In this document: positions 53,101 through 64,000 of the stretch, one piece after another
Layout: each line of letters opens with the position of its first letter
How positions within the stretch are numbered: position 1 is the stretch's first letter
Assembly (NCBI GenBank): GCA_028583605.1
Contig: CM053329.1
Span: 34,992,992-35,056,991 of the forward strand
Length of the DNA: 64,000 nt
Source: Dastarcus helophoroides
Lineage: Eukaryota; Arthropoda; Insecta; Coleoptera; Bothrideridae
Reading direction: 5' to 3'
Notes under the pieces: model-generated
Seen by the model: only the letters and a program-made list of their open reading frames with translations
Databases searched by the model: none
What the model was told of the DNA's origin: nothing
Translations under genes and position numbers: made by a program

Positions 53101-53121
53101 AATGTCATAAGTCGGTTCCAC
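50108..53121 (-). pseudogene. Gypsy pol: RT, RNase H, integrase, three lesions
   Basis: Minus strand. The pre-RT segment (VANVFPTARSIKKGTTLAV) is followed by RT with SPVVLVTKKDGSTRFCVDYR, FSTLDLKSGYWQV, FGLCNAPATFERLM and catalytic YLDD (52288-52299). RNase H follows with FVLDTDASNVGVGAVLSQ, TTRKELLAIV and IRTDHSAL. Integrase has the zinc H-H-C-C (GGHLGMNKTLEKV…CVTCAASKG), catalytic IAIDVAGPFP, LHSDQERNF and SDGMVERFNRT, and the C-terminal GPYKVLKRINDLVYRI. Lesions: TGA at 52315-52317 just before YLDD, a 1-base loss in a poly-A run near 52169-52176, and TGA at 50696-50698 before the integrase Glu. The long middle frame 50696-52189 is intact. Catalytic residues are all present. Confidence 0.95.
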
Positions 53122-53310
53122 TAATCCAACGCAGCATTTGTTGTTCCATTTTGGTCGATTTTAATCTCGTATCCATAAAGCGTATCTGAATGTTCAAGAT
53201 TTTACTTGACGCGCCTCGTATAACTATTTAACAGTTTAAAAAGTCCGACATAAAGTCAATTACGGCACCTGGCACGAATTTTTTTCGAGTAATAAAGCAC
53301 AATCCACGAA

Positions 53311-53330
53311 TAATCCCGCTTCTGACACCA
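53311..53330 (-). promoter_or_regulatory. Primer-binding site
   Basis: Two bases inside the 5' LTR the minus strand reads TGGTGTCAGAAGCGGGATTA, complementary to a tRNA 3' end …CCCGCTTCTGACACCA. From memory this resembles a Leu tRNA end; the tRNA identity was not checked. Confidence 0.7.
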
Positions 53331-53332
53331 GA

Positions 53333-53683
53333 TGTTACGGGCTTATCGGTTCGAATTGATTACACTTATCGAATAAGACCCACTTTATTACTGAACTCAA
53401 CAATTTACAATTAACTCACTTCTACTAACTCACCAATTGCAGATTCTAACTGACTGACTCGAGGAAAAGCTGACGGCCTTTTTATAGTTTTGGCCGCCGG
53501 CTTCCAGAATTTTCGGCAGATAAGGCTTATCGAATGCCGAAATTTCTGGAACGCTTATCTGGCGTTTGTTTCGTTATCGCGGCCGCTTTCCCCTTATCAG
53601 AACCTTCTAGAAACTTTTTTTTTATTTACTAAATTCTGTAATTCTATTCTAAATCCTATTTCATCTATTTACATTGCGTTACA
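53333..53683 (-). repeat. 5' LTR of the Gypsy element
   Basis: Nearly identical to 49727-50077 (differences include ggttcgaattgatt against ggttcgattgatt, and a gcactgatt/gcagatt indel). Contains the element's promoter by analogy with other LTRs. Confidence 0.95.
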
Positions 53684-53689
53684 ATATTA

Positions 53690-54900
53690 ACTGTATAAAA
53701 CTTTATTTTTTTAACTGTTTCTCATAATGTCGATTTTATTGATAGGAAATTTTAATTTTTCTTCAGATTTTGACTTTTTTTAAATATTTTCTTAAAATTT
53801 CTAATTATATTGAAAATGTCGACTTTTTTTGAAAATTCGGTTTTTTCTACAATTTTGATTGCTAAAATGCTGACTATTTTTAAATATTGATTTAAAACGT
53901 TTTCAAAATTTTCCCTCTCATCTACATTTTGTCACAAAAATTTCTCATAATGTCGATTTTATTAATTGGAAATTTTAATTTTTCTTCAGATTTTAACTTT
54001 CTTAAAAATGTTTCCTAAAATTTCTAATTGTATTGAAAATTTTGTCCTTTCTGAATATTTGGGTTTTTTTATAATTTAGATCCTTTTCGTAAAATGTTGA
54101 TTATTTTCTAAAAAAGAGTCAATTTTTCGAGATTTCAATTTTTTTCAGGATTTCGACTTTTTTGAAAGATTGACTTAAGAATTTCGACTTTTTTAAAAAT
54201 TTGCACTTTTTGGAAAAATTCGAATTTCTCGAAATTTTAACTTTTTCTTAAAATTTTAACTGCATATATTTAAAAAAAAAATGACACTTTTTTGAAAATT
54301 CAGACTTTTTTAGGATGCTCATTTGAAAGTTTCAACATTTTTTGGACTTATTTTAAAATTTTGAATTTTTTTAAAAATTTTGACTTTCGGACATTTTTAG
54401 GAATTCCGAAATTTGGATATTTTTGAAAATTTAGACCTTTTCGAAAAATAAGTTTACATTTTTCTCAACACTTGGATTTTTTTTAAATGTTGAAGTTTTA
54501 AAGAAAATCCCAGAAAAAAATATATTCTAGCTCAAGTTTTATTTTGTGATTAAACTAATTTTTGTAATTTTCTTAACACAAATTTTTAGCTTAATTTTGA
54601 CGTTTTTGTTCTTTTCTAATTTAGAATGTTAATTCGAAATTTTGATCAAAGATTCAAATTTAAAGAGAAAAAAAATTCAAAAAATAAAATAGTGCAAAAA
54701 CCAAACGAAACATTCAAGAAATAGTATTCAAAGTTTAACTTGAAATTGGAAAATCTGGATTTCTTTAAATAAATTTGGACAAACATCTGGATTTAGACTT
54801 AAAATTTTCAATTTTTTTCTAACATTTCAACCATCTTATCAAAATCTAAATCTTGTTTTGAAATTCTGAACTTTAATCAATTTTTCGAGTAATCGAAAAA
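53690..54900. other. AT-rich degenerate-motif sequence
   Basis: No gene. Includes a local duplication: cataatgtcgattttattga at ~53725 and cataatgtcgattttattaa at ~53946. Confidence 0.5.
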
Positions 54901-57430
54901 CGACAAAAAGAAATGTTACTTTTTGAATGCTAATATGCATTGAATGCTAATATGCATTTAAAATGTAATCAGTTAAAAGCAAAACTGCAATTAAAAGTGA
55001 TTCCGGTCAGATTCCCTATTCATAAAAGTCAAGACACGCCTCTGCTATGATATGAAATTATATTAGAGTCATTTCACTCACAAAATATTAATCAAGCTAA
55101 AATAAAAACTGAAAATTTAATTCATAAATAAACGAGGCATTTTATTGGTGTCCGCCACTGTATAATGTAATAAAACTACCTATATTATACGAGCCAAATA
55201 TGTAAATATGTGTCATACTTATTTACCTGCTTAAAATTGTGATAACAATCGTATTGGACAAAAATTTTACGTGTAGAATTTACATTTTCACAAAATAATG
55301 ATTTTAATTTAGGTAACATTTTATTTTAGTGTTAAAATTCACACATTTTCTTATCGAATGCAATAAAAATATGGCGAAATACGCGAAGTTGTTAGAAATA
55401 TGCCAGCATCACAAAAATATCCAAAAACATGCATGCATATGCAAGTTGCATAAAATCCGCTCTCTGACCGCGATACTTTTTTTTATTTACTTGTTAATTT
55501 GTTCTTCCAGGAGCCCACATTTATAGTGTATTTTTCACAGATTTGTATGTGGTTTGAAGAAAGTTTAAACTTCAAAAAAAGAACCACGCAGGTTTTTTCA
55601 GCCAAAGTATCGAAATGGTGGATGCGCCGGAATTGGCCGCATTGAATTTGAAGTGCTTTTAAGAATCGTGCATGAATGTAGCGATCCTAATCGATATGTA
55701 ACACAATTTTACGTATCCCACCTAGTTTAACAAAAGCGTATCTTCAGCATTATGCGAGAAGCTTAATATAAAAGAGTTCATTGAAAACGTGCCCTATCTT
55801 GGTGAGATTTCCCGCTTCAACTCGTCCCTTACAACGTAAAATTTTCACTAAGAGCGTCAGCCGGCTGACAATCATTTTCACTTTTCGATCGTTACTTAAT
55901 TGGTGTTTGACGTTGAATTTATTCAAAGGACGTGTGAGCGGTTACCGACATTTGTTCACTTTATATTAAGGGAGCATCGTAAAATTGCTTAAAATTTATA
56001 GTCTGCCCATTAATTGCTTAAGTAAATTGACTTATAAAGCGCTTATCTGCATTCGTTGCATACCCTAATTTGGGCTTTAGCCTCCGTTATATTTCGAAGT
56101 GGCTGGAAAATTTTGACCGTCTCTAACATTGAAACATTGGAAATCCAGACAAAGTTAACAAGATCATTAGTTAACACGTTGTAAACTGAAACAGTTTTTT
56201 GGCAATATGACCACTCCGGTCGTTTCAGTTACATAAATTTCGGAGCTAACAGCCGTTTAGTAGATCAAGTTTTATACAACTGGGCATTAGTATAATATTT
56301 GAGTAATAAAACAGTTGTAAATTTTACGATTCCTTCAACTCTACTAGTTCATCAACAATAAAATTGTTTGACGTCTAGTTTCCCAGCGTAGTAAACTTTA
56401 AGATAAATCAGACATAGTAGCTACAGCAAAATTTATAAAGTTGTAAAATTTACTGCTTGCAATATTCATCAACTTTAAAACTTTCTATTCAGCGAAACAA
56501 CTAACCTGAGCATTAACAATAACTCTTAGAAGCGATATTCTAGCAGGATTTTTATATAAATAAGACCATGTTGTGTCCAAATGGCATAAAATGGATAATA
56601 TATATCTCAACTACTCCAGGCACCGACGTTATGCTAAACAGGCAACACTAAAGTGCCATTTATGCAAACCAAACTCGTCTCCCATGGGGCTATGACTGAA
56701 CATGTCTTCTTAAAGTAGGTACTCTTTAAAACAGGATAAATTGAAAAAGGACAAACCGAATAGGATATTAAGGTGAAAATAAAACAATATCCTTCATATT
56801 ATTGCGAATAACAAAAGGCATAAAGATGCTTTTGCCACGCTATCGAAGTGACATGGGAATAAACCGAGCAGAGTTCAAATCCTGAAACAATAATACACGG
56901 TTAGGTTATTATTAGACACCTCCCACGAGGTCGGGCACAATACGTTCTGCATGTTTGCACTAATGACAAACTGTGACATACATTGACTTGGTAATGGACA
57001 GGTTTAGTGCACTCATAAATAATTTCATGAAACTAGTTTTATAACATAAACACTCGCAGCAGTTTGTTGCCACTTGGAAAATTTATTACCATTTACTTTT
57101 CCCGCTTCATTTCGAATTGCGTGATAAACTGAAATCATCAAACTTGTTACGACTTCGGCGATCATTTGGGGGGATGTATTCGCATGCCATGAGTTACATT
57201 TTTAACTTGCTTCTGCATAAACATAACTTGGAAAAGGTTTCTTTTCGTCTAATATAAACAGTTTTTGTTCTGGACAAACCGCCAAATTCGGGGCCCTCTG
57301 AGAGAATTGTCGGGCCTAGGCATAAGATCCAACCCCTTACATTTTTTAGTTCTACTATAAACGATTTTGCCCGTGAACAAAGCCGTGCGGTAAATTTTCT
57401 CAGTATGATGCAGCTCTTCGAAATGCCTTT
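54901..57430. other. No recognised feature
   Basis: Mixed-composition sequence without a recognisable gene. Short direct repeat gaatgctaatatgcatt at 54935-54960. Small frames at 55329-55526, 55781-55969 and 57249-57434 lack domains and splice context. Confidence 0.35.
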
Positions 57431-57808
57431 CCATAAAAGTTTTTTCTATTTTTTTTCTAAAAATTTTAATTTTTTCTTTAAATTTCGAACTTTCCTCGAA
57501 ATTTCGACTTTATTAAATACTATGAATTTTATTTTAATTGTTAAAAGTTATAAACTTGCAACCTTTTTAAAATTTCAACTTAAGAAGAAACACTTCGACG
57601 TAATTTCTCAAAATTTAAATATTTTTAAATTTATTGAAAACGTTCACTTCATAATTAGCTTTTTTTGAAAATTTAGATTTTTTAAATATTTCGGCTTTTT
57701 CACCAAATTTTTATTTTGTTATTAATTTCGATTTTCTTCGAAAGAATTCGGCTTTTTTGAAAACTATCAGTTTTTTTGTAAATATCGACTTTAAATATTC
57801 TGATTCTT
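57431..57808. other. AT-rich degenerate-motif sequence
   Basis: No gene seen; TTTCGAAATTTTGAC-type sequence. Confidence 0.5.
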
Positions 57809-58791
57809 AAAGGGTCTAGCCAGTACTTCCATAGTGAAATTGCCCCCACCGGGAACCTATACCGTGATCTATCTCATAACGTACAGGATGACATTAGTAA
57901 TTAACTATATGTGAATTTTTCCCCCTCCATCTTCGGTTACTAAGGAGATAATTAAAAAAACCTTCCTCAGGCACCTTTTTTTCTAAGCGACATATTTATT
58001 AAATGATTAAAGGTAGCAAAGCAAAACAAACTAATCGGTGATGGTACACTGCTAGCGTCTATTTTATAAATATTTTTGAGGGAGCTTAGCCCCCCTGCAA
58101 ATATTAATAAAATACAGATAAAAATTTTCAGTATTAATTTCTGTAGGGTCTCTTAAAGTGACTACTCTAGAAAAAATATGAAAAATGTGCCTATATGTCT
58201 TCTAACAGCGTACCGAGTTTCGTTAAGATCTAAGTAGGTGCAACATGTCAAAAAAATTAAATATGTCTGCCCATAACCTCTGTGCCTGCTGCCTTGGATA
58301 TTTCAAATAAATATAATTGTTATCCTACTTTAAAAACGTTTCCATTTTGGATGAAATACTTTTTCAGATTGCTTGAGGAATGAAAGTTCATATTACTTTA
58401 AGTACTAGTATTTTTTATTTCCAAGTTACAGGCTGTTTCATTATAGAGGAAAATATTTATAAAGTGGTCACTCCAAAAGACATTACAGAAATTAATAATG
58501 AAAATTTTTATTTGTATTTTATTGATATTTCTAGGAGGGCTAGCCCCCTGAAAAAAATTATAAAATGGATTCTGCAGTGTACTATCACAATCAGTTGGTT
58601 TCCGTTGGCTGCCTTCAATAGTTTAGCAGATAGATTGCTTAGAAAAAAAAGGTACCTGAGGAAGGTTTTTTTAATTATCTCTATGGTAACCTATATTAAT
58701 TTCTAATGACATTCTGTACTATAACGACATAGATTGCGCTATAGGTTCCCGGTGGGGCCAACTTCGCTATGGAAGTACGCCTAGACCCTTT
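57809..58791. mobile_element. Foldback DNA element, ~983 bp with ~400-bp inverted arms
   Basis: The ends AAAGGGTCTAGC… and …GCCTAGACCCTTT are inverted. Pairing continues inward through tacttccatag, ccaccgggaacctata, aaaaaaccttcctcaggcacc/ggtacctgaggaaggttttt, gtacactgc, ggagcttagcccccct and ataaaatacagataaaaatt, giving arms of roughly 57809-58190 and 58410-58791. A plus-strand frame at 58380-58706 (108 codons) lies in the right arm and centre; no domain recognised, probably fortuitous. No clear target duplication. Confidence 0.75.
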
Positions 58792-59585
58792 CCGACCTCT
58801 TCAAAGTTTTGACTTTTTTTAAATTCTACTATTTATTTTTAAATTTTAGCCCTTTTAGACATTTCAAGTTTTTTCAAAATTTTCACCTTTAAAAATTGCG
58901 ATTGTTAAAAAAATAGTCCTTTTTTTTCAATTTTCATCTTATTTGAAAAATTTGACCTTCTGCTTTTTTTGAAAATGTCAGGTTTCGGAAATATTGACTT
59001 TTATTAGAAGTTGTGACCGCGACTTTTTTAAAAATATTTTCACCTTTTTGACATATTCACTCTTTTTTTCAAAATTTCGACTTTTTCGAAAAATTCTACT
59101 TTAAAAAAAATAAATATAAATATAAAATATAAAGATGTTTACTTTTTGTTTCAATTTGAATTTTTTCTAAAGTTCGAATATTTTAAATTTTGACTTCTTT
59201 TAGAATTTTGAGTTTTTTTGAACATTTCAAATTTTCTCCAAAATTCGTTTATAATTTACTTTTTGGAGTAATTTATTCTGTTATGAATTTTTTGATTGTA
59301 TCGTAAGAACTCGACTTGGAAAAATTTCACGATCTTTTTAGTCATTTCCATTTGGTTTTTTTAGAAGTTTCGACCGATTTTTAAAATTTGATTTGTTCTC
59401 TATTTTTATTTTACTTGAAGATTTTAACCTTTGAAAAAATCTACTTTTTTGGGATTTTTGACCGTAATTAAATTTTTTTTAAATTATGTATCTTTATTTT
59501 TTTAAAGCATTTTGTCTTTTTGTATTCAGAAAATTTTATTTTTTTTCTAAGTTCGATTTTTCATTCAAAATGTCATATTTCCCTC
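58792..59585. other. AT-rich degenerate-motif sequence
   Basis: No gene seen. Confidence 0.5.
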
Positions 59586-62320
59586 CAGGCCCGTAACCAG
59601 GATTTTTTTTCGGGGAGGGGGCTGCGATCCTTCTTCTAAAACTACCTAGTCTTATGTTTGCGTTTAGGTTAGAGCTAAGAAGCCACGGTCCAATACCACT
59701 AAAATATAAAAAAATACACTAAAATACATTTCTAGAGTTCAACTCTTCTAAAACTTTGACAAAGTAATTTAACAACAATGTTGCCTATTTATCTTAATTT
59801 AATTTCTAAATAAAAACAGATGTGTGGGTGAGATGATAAAATTACTCGAAAGATGTTCCTTTTCTAAAATTTATCTTGAACTGTCTTCTATAACCTGCCC
59901 TTGTGTATGAAAATTGCCTCTAGAAAATGCTCTATTTTAAGACATAGTTTGAAGTCAGCTGGAGAAAAATCTTTTTTTTTAATTTTTTTCAAATGTTGAT
60001 TAAATTGATAATTTTAACTTTTATCTCAAATTTAAAGTTTGCACCCGAACATTTAGAATTTGGATATTCTTTCTAAATTCTGGAAGATTATATGTTTTTT
60101 TTTAAGGTTCAAGCTTCCTCTTAGCGTCCAACTCTTTTTCTAAGTGCCAACAACTTCAATTCCTAAGTTTTTTATTTTGGGCAATTTTGGGAATTATTAT
60201 TATCGAATGTCGAAATGCATTTTATTCTTCCGAATTTCGAAAAAAAGTTTTTGCTATGAAGTTATTCATCGTCTTTTTTAGTTTTACCTTTAATCTCAAA
60301 ATTTCGAACTTTTTTGAAATGTCCAATTTGAATTAGATTTTTTGTTAAATGCGAAGCATATTATTACTTTTTTTTCTCTCTCTCTTGGTATTTAATTCAA
60401 ACCCACAAATATTTTTTTAAACTTCCGATTCTTTCTAGAAGCCTGGAAATTTCGCCAAAGTTTTTGTGAAAAATGTCAGATATCGAAATTCTGAACTTAA
60501 TCTTAAGTTTTTTGAATTTGGAATTTTAATTCGAAATGTCCAGAAAAGTCTACATGTAGAGTGGACAAACTCGTTCTAGAAAAAGTTCAAATCCGAGCGT
60601 ATTTATACTTAAAAATAACCGGAATTCATTAATAAACATTTCTGAAAATATTAACTTTTTAGAAATTTTGAATTTCCGAACAAAAAGCAAGGATCTGATA
60701 ATTCTTAACAAATTTACCTGTTTGACTCGAAATTTTTAGTTTTTTAAATTCGAAATTTTAAAAGTAAGTTGACATTTAGAATTACTCTCTAAATCCGAAA
60801 AAAAGAAGCTATAGTTTTTGAAAAAAAAAGGTTTTCTTTTCTAAAAAAAATCTCTAAAAGACAAAATCTATTAACAAAAACTAATAACACTCAACATTTT
60901 GTCTTGAAACAAAACTCAAAAAATAAACTTTGATATTTCCTGAAACTTTTAATGTTTTCTCCAAATGGCCAGGGGATTATTTTAAATTAAATGTCTAAAA
61001 AGAAAGTTAAAATATTTTGAAGAAGTCTGGTATTTAAACCAGTGCTAATGAAAACATTTTTGAAAAATAATGACTAAAGTCATTAGGCCCAATTTTTTTT
61101 TTCAAAATTTCGACTTTAATCTTGACATTTTTAAACTCGTCGTAAAAAGTTAAAAAAATGTCATAAATTTTCTAAAAATATGAATTTATAAGTTGAAATG
61201 TCGTGATTAAAAGTAAAAAATTTCTTAATTAAAGTTGAAATTTGATAACTTGGATAGAAATTTCAATATTTTTTTGGAAGTTTTCACTGGGAGGTAGAAT
61301 TTTGGAGAAAAAAGTCGAATTTTCGAAAATCTTAATCGAAATATAAACAAATCAATTTTTCATAACAAAATATTGCGAAATTTTTATTATGAAGAAAAAT
61401 TAAAAATTTCGAATTAAGCTGAAGGGTTAAAGTTATTAAAAAATCCTGAATTTTCCAACTTAAAAATGCTCAAGTTTTGTGTAAAACTCGGAATTTATAA
61501 AAGAATCGACATTTTAGACATTTATTTTAAAGTTCAATGGCCTATGTTAGAAAAATTATAGAAGAAATTCATAAAAATAACTCATTAAAAAATGTCTACT
61601 CAAAATAATGGCTTATAAGAGATTTTGGTTTATTAGTAAAGTGCCTAATATTTAAAATTTTATTCAAATGCCGAATTTAAAATTTAAATTTTTAAATTCC
61701 AAAAATTTAAATCGCAAGATTGAGATTTCAAATAAAAAAAAAGAAATTTTAAGAACAGTTTCAATTCTTCTAGAAACGAAATCTTAGATTTAAAAGTCTA
61801 AATTTTGGAAAAAAATATTCGAATGAATTTAAGGTAAAAATTTTAAGATTTAGGGAGAAAATTTGAACTCGAAGTTTTAAGAACTTCTTCATTTGAAAAT
61901 GTTATACTCCTTCTGAATATCCTGAAGTATATAATCTAAAATCTATTTTTTTCTAATTTCCACTGAGATTTCATAATATTTTTTTTTGTTAATTGTGAGT
62001 TTTGGCCTGTTGATGCCTTTTTTTTAAAAGTATTTTACCTTTTTGGTGCCTTCTTTAGCGTTTTTGCCTAATTTAACATTTTGCTCAACTTTTAACCTTA
62101 CTTGATTGTGCTTTAAATCCGATCTCTAATAATAATCAATGGCGCCAAATTTGAAAAAAAAAACATCCTCGCATTTCAGTACGAAAACAAAATGATCTAA
62201 TAAAAATGGTTTTTAAGAAGGTCGCACATCTGAAAAGTTCAGTTCTATCTAGTGTGAAGCCAAAAATTTCGGGGGGGGGGGGCTACAGCCCCATAGCCCT
62301 CCACCCTCGTTACGGGCCTG
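59586..62320. mobile_element. Possible non-autonomous TIR element (CAGGCCCGTAAC ends)
   Basis: Left end CAGGCCCGTAACCAGG at 59586 and right end CTCGTTACGGGCCTG ending at 62320 are inverted over about 13 bp, each followed inward by a G-rich block (ttttcggggagggggct; tttcgggggggggggct). CAG-type ends suggest hAT, but flanking octamers (tttccctc / ttttcttt) match only partly. The interior is AT-rich with no transposase. The two ends might also belong to separate remnants. Confidence 0.4.
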
Positions 62321-63580
62321 TTTTCTTTCAAATTTTAAATTTTTGTTGCCAAGTTTTTTGCAATTTTTTATTTTTTTAAAATGTTGACTCAAAATTTTGT
62401 TCTTTTTCATCATTTTCATTTTCATCAAAAATTTTTTGCAATATTTTATTTTTTCAAGATGTCGATTTTAAATTTCTTTTCTTTTTCATAATTTTCACTT
62501 TTATTAGGAAATTTCGACCATTTTTCAAATTTTCGACTGCTTCTCAAAATTAAGATTTCTTTTAAAAGTTATGTCTTATTTCCGAAATTTCGACTTTTGC
62601 TCTAAAGTTCTAAAAAAATTAATATTTCGGTTTTTTAAAGCTTAAACCCTTTTTAAAATTCCTTGGTTTCGTAACTATTTAAATTTAAAAAAAAACAGTT
62701 TTAAACTTACATTTTTTTCAAAATTTTGACTTTCTTGAAGTTTTTGAATTTACTGTTTCTTCAACCTTTCAAAATTTTATTTTATGGGGCCAAAAATTAA
62801 CTTTTCTCCTGAAATTCAAACTGTAAGCTTAAATTCTTGACTTTTTGAAATAATAACTGTTTTCTCATTTACCTAATCCTGATTTGTCCATCTTTTATCT
62901 TAAAAATTTTAAAGACAATTTTCAAATTTCAATTCTTTTTCAAAATTTTTAGTTTAGTCTCGAAAATAATAAGCATAGTAAACTGTAAACTCAGAATGTT
63001 GAGAAAAAACGAAAATTTTGAGTAAAAACTCTACATTTATAAAAAAAATATCAAACTTTCTTTTAGTTTTTTTCCTTTCCATGAATATCTCCAATTTTGG
63101 CTTTTTTCTAAACCTTTTTTAGTGAGCACTCAAGTTTTATTTATATTTTTCTTAATTTTCCTCTCTTCGGGAAATTGGGACTTAATTTATGAGACGTAAC
63201 TAATTGATAACTTTTTTTTTTATTTCAAAAAGTTTTTCTGAATATTGGTCAGTTTTATATCTACTAATTTCTATTTTATCCAAATTTTACATTATTTCAG
63301 CAAAATCGCGAGTTTAAGTTCGAAATTTTGTCCGTAAAAATGTCTGCACTTTTTCGGAAATCATAATTTTAATTTTATAATTTCCAAAATTTTTTTATAT
63401 ACTTTGGAATTTTATTTAATTTTTAGCTAAACTTTTAACAAGAATTGTATCTTCTGAATTAAAAAAAAACATTAAAATTTGAAGAAGACGCGTATTTGCC
63501 ATAGACCGACATAGAAAAGCGATATGTAAAAATTTTGAATTATTGAATGGCTCAGATTATAATTGGCTCAGATTGTATTT
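62321..63580. other. AT-rich degenerate-motif sequence
   Basis: No gene seen. Confidence 0.5.
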
Positions 63581-63581
63581 G

Positions 63582-63650
63582 CTTAGGCCGCCCCCTTAAA
63601 GTGCCGCCTGAGGCAGTTACCTCTTTGCATCATAGCACGGCAAGGCCCTG
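63582..63650 (+). mobile_element. Remnant transposon terminus (…GGCAAGGCCCTG)
   Basis: ttaggccgcccccttaaagt through gccgcctgaggcagttacct to gcaaggccctg is GC-rich against its surroundings and ends in CCTG, as do right ends of CAGG-type elements. The partner end is not in the window. Confidence 0.35.
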
Positions 63651-63709
63651 ATATGTGACACTTATATCTGAGAGATATGTACGGAAATAAATGTCTAATC
63701 CAAACGCAC

Positions 63710-63816
63710 CCTAAGTCTCAGTGAAAAAGTCAACATGCGCATTCGCATTCGCGACTGCTGGAAATAAATTTTCGCATTCGCGAATATGGGAAAACTAACA
63801 TTCGTTACATCCCTAG
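63710..63816 (+). mobile_element. Remnant transposon terminus (…TTCGTTACATCCCTA)
   Basis: attcgcattcgcgactgctg and ttcgcattcgcgaatatggg, followed by aacattcgttacatcccta, form internally repetitive TTCGCATTCGCGA motifs ending in a sequence that read in reverse begins TAGGGATGTAACGAATG, a known style of DNA transposon end. Only one end is seen. Confidence 0.4.
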
Positions 63817-64000
63817 AACATACGTAAACATGGCAAAAAATTACAGCAACATACTAGGCGGGAAAACTGTTTGTACACTTCTTATTAATTTGAAGTAGAT
63901 AATTTTGAAAATTTTTGAAATGAGGAATGTATTGTACTAACCGGTTATCCACGAAAAAATGCTTTGATTTTCATAGATATTTTTTGCTGTATATATAGAA

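Larger units (their letters stand above)
49727..53683 (-). mobile_element. Ty3/Gypsy LTR retrotransposon, gag-less
   Basis: Two near-identical 351-bp LTRs (49727-50077, 53333-53683) flanked by the 4-bp duplication ATAT (49723-49726, 53684-53687). Internal order on the minus strand is RT, RNase H, integrase, the Gypsy order. Only ~0.5 kb separates the 5' LTR from RT, so gag and the protease active site have been deleted. LTRs differ by a handful of changes, which argues for a fairly recent insertion. A solo LTR of the family is at 34896. Confidence 0.95.

Noticed and set aside
49727..53683. Endogenous retrovirus with env
   Set aside because: No third open frame after integrase; only ~30 bp separate pol from the 3' LTR.
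57249..57434. 61-codon minus-strand frame
   Set aside because: No recognisable motif and no supporting signals.
58380..58706. 108-codon frame as a possible transposase of the foldback element
   Set aside because: Lies across one inverted arm and the centre; no catalytic or DNA-binding motif seen.

Overview
The window is AT-rich nuclear DNA of an animal, most likely an insect. Evidence for this is the mix of mariner-type transposases, non-LTR retrotransposons (endonuclease/RT and RNase H types), a Ty3/Gypsy element and a Penelope-like element, with no bacterial-style operons or rRNA/tRNA genes. I cannot name the species. I see no complete host gene; one 55-bp segment (33092-33146) has good splice-site context and could be a host exon. 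Nearly everything recognisable is a mobile element, mostly decayed and often nested.

Layout. 1-1370: edge-truncated Tc1/mariner-like transposase pseudogene. 1950-4130: tandem array of ~625-bp units, each with an inverted pair of hammerhead-ribozyme-like motifs. 4.9-14.8 kb: a nest of LINE fragments, with a mariner (6875-8166) inside one LINE and an RNase H-LINE fragment inside another part of it. 16.5-17.35 kb: tandem repeats with palindromes. 17.3-24.7 kb: fragments of an RNase H-bearing LINE in both orientations, composite endonuclease/mariner modules and a long hexanucleotide microsatellite. 26.9-31.6 kb and 36.4-42.8 kb: two arms of a diverged inverted duplication. Each arm has insertions the other lacks, so the partner serves as the empty site: a Penelope-like element and a 145-bp hammerhead element in the left arm, a 2.6-kb TIR transposon and a 191-bp unknown insert in the right arm. 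The spacer holds a solo Gypsy LTR and the candidate exon. 44.5-45.7 kb: mariner with an uninterrupted 336-codon transposase. 49.7-53.7 kb: Gypsy element with both LTRs but no gag. 57.8-58.8 kb: ~1-kb foldback element. 59.6-62.3 kb: possible non-autonomous TIR element. The rest of the second half is AT-rich sequence built from degenerate variants of TTTCGAAATTTTGAC.

The most notable signal is a family of short dispersed repeats carrying hammerhead-like RNA motifs (core CTGAAGA, stem II, GAAA, palindromic stem III ACGCGT, stem I CTCT/AGAG). One copy is a 145-bp insertion with a 10-bp target duplication and a paralogous empty site. Stem II of that copy shows a compensatory change. The Penelope-like remnant has the same RNA architecture with different stem sequences, which suggests (inference) that the short element is a non-autonomous relative or client of such retroelements.
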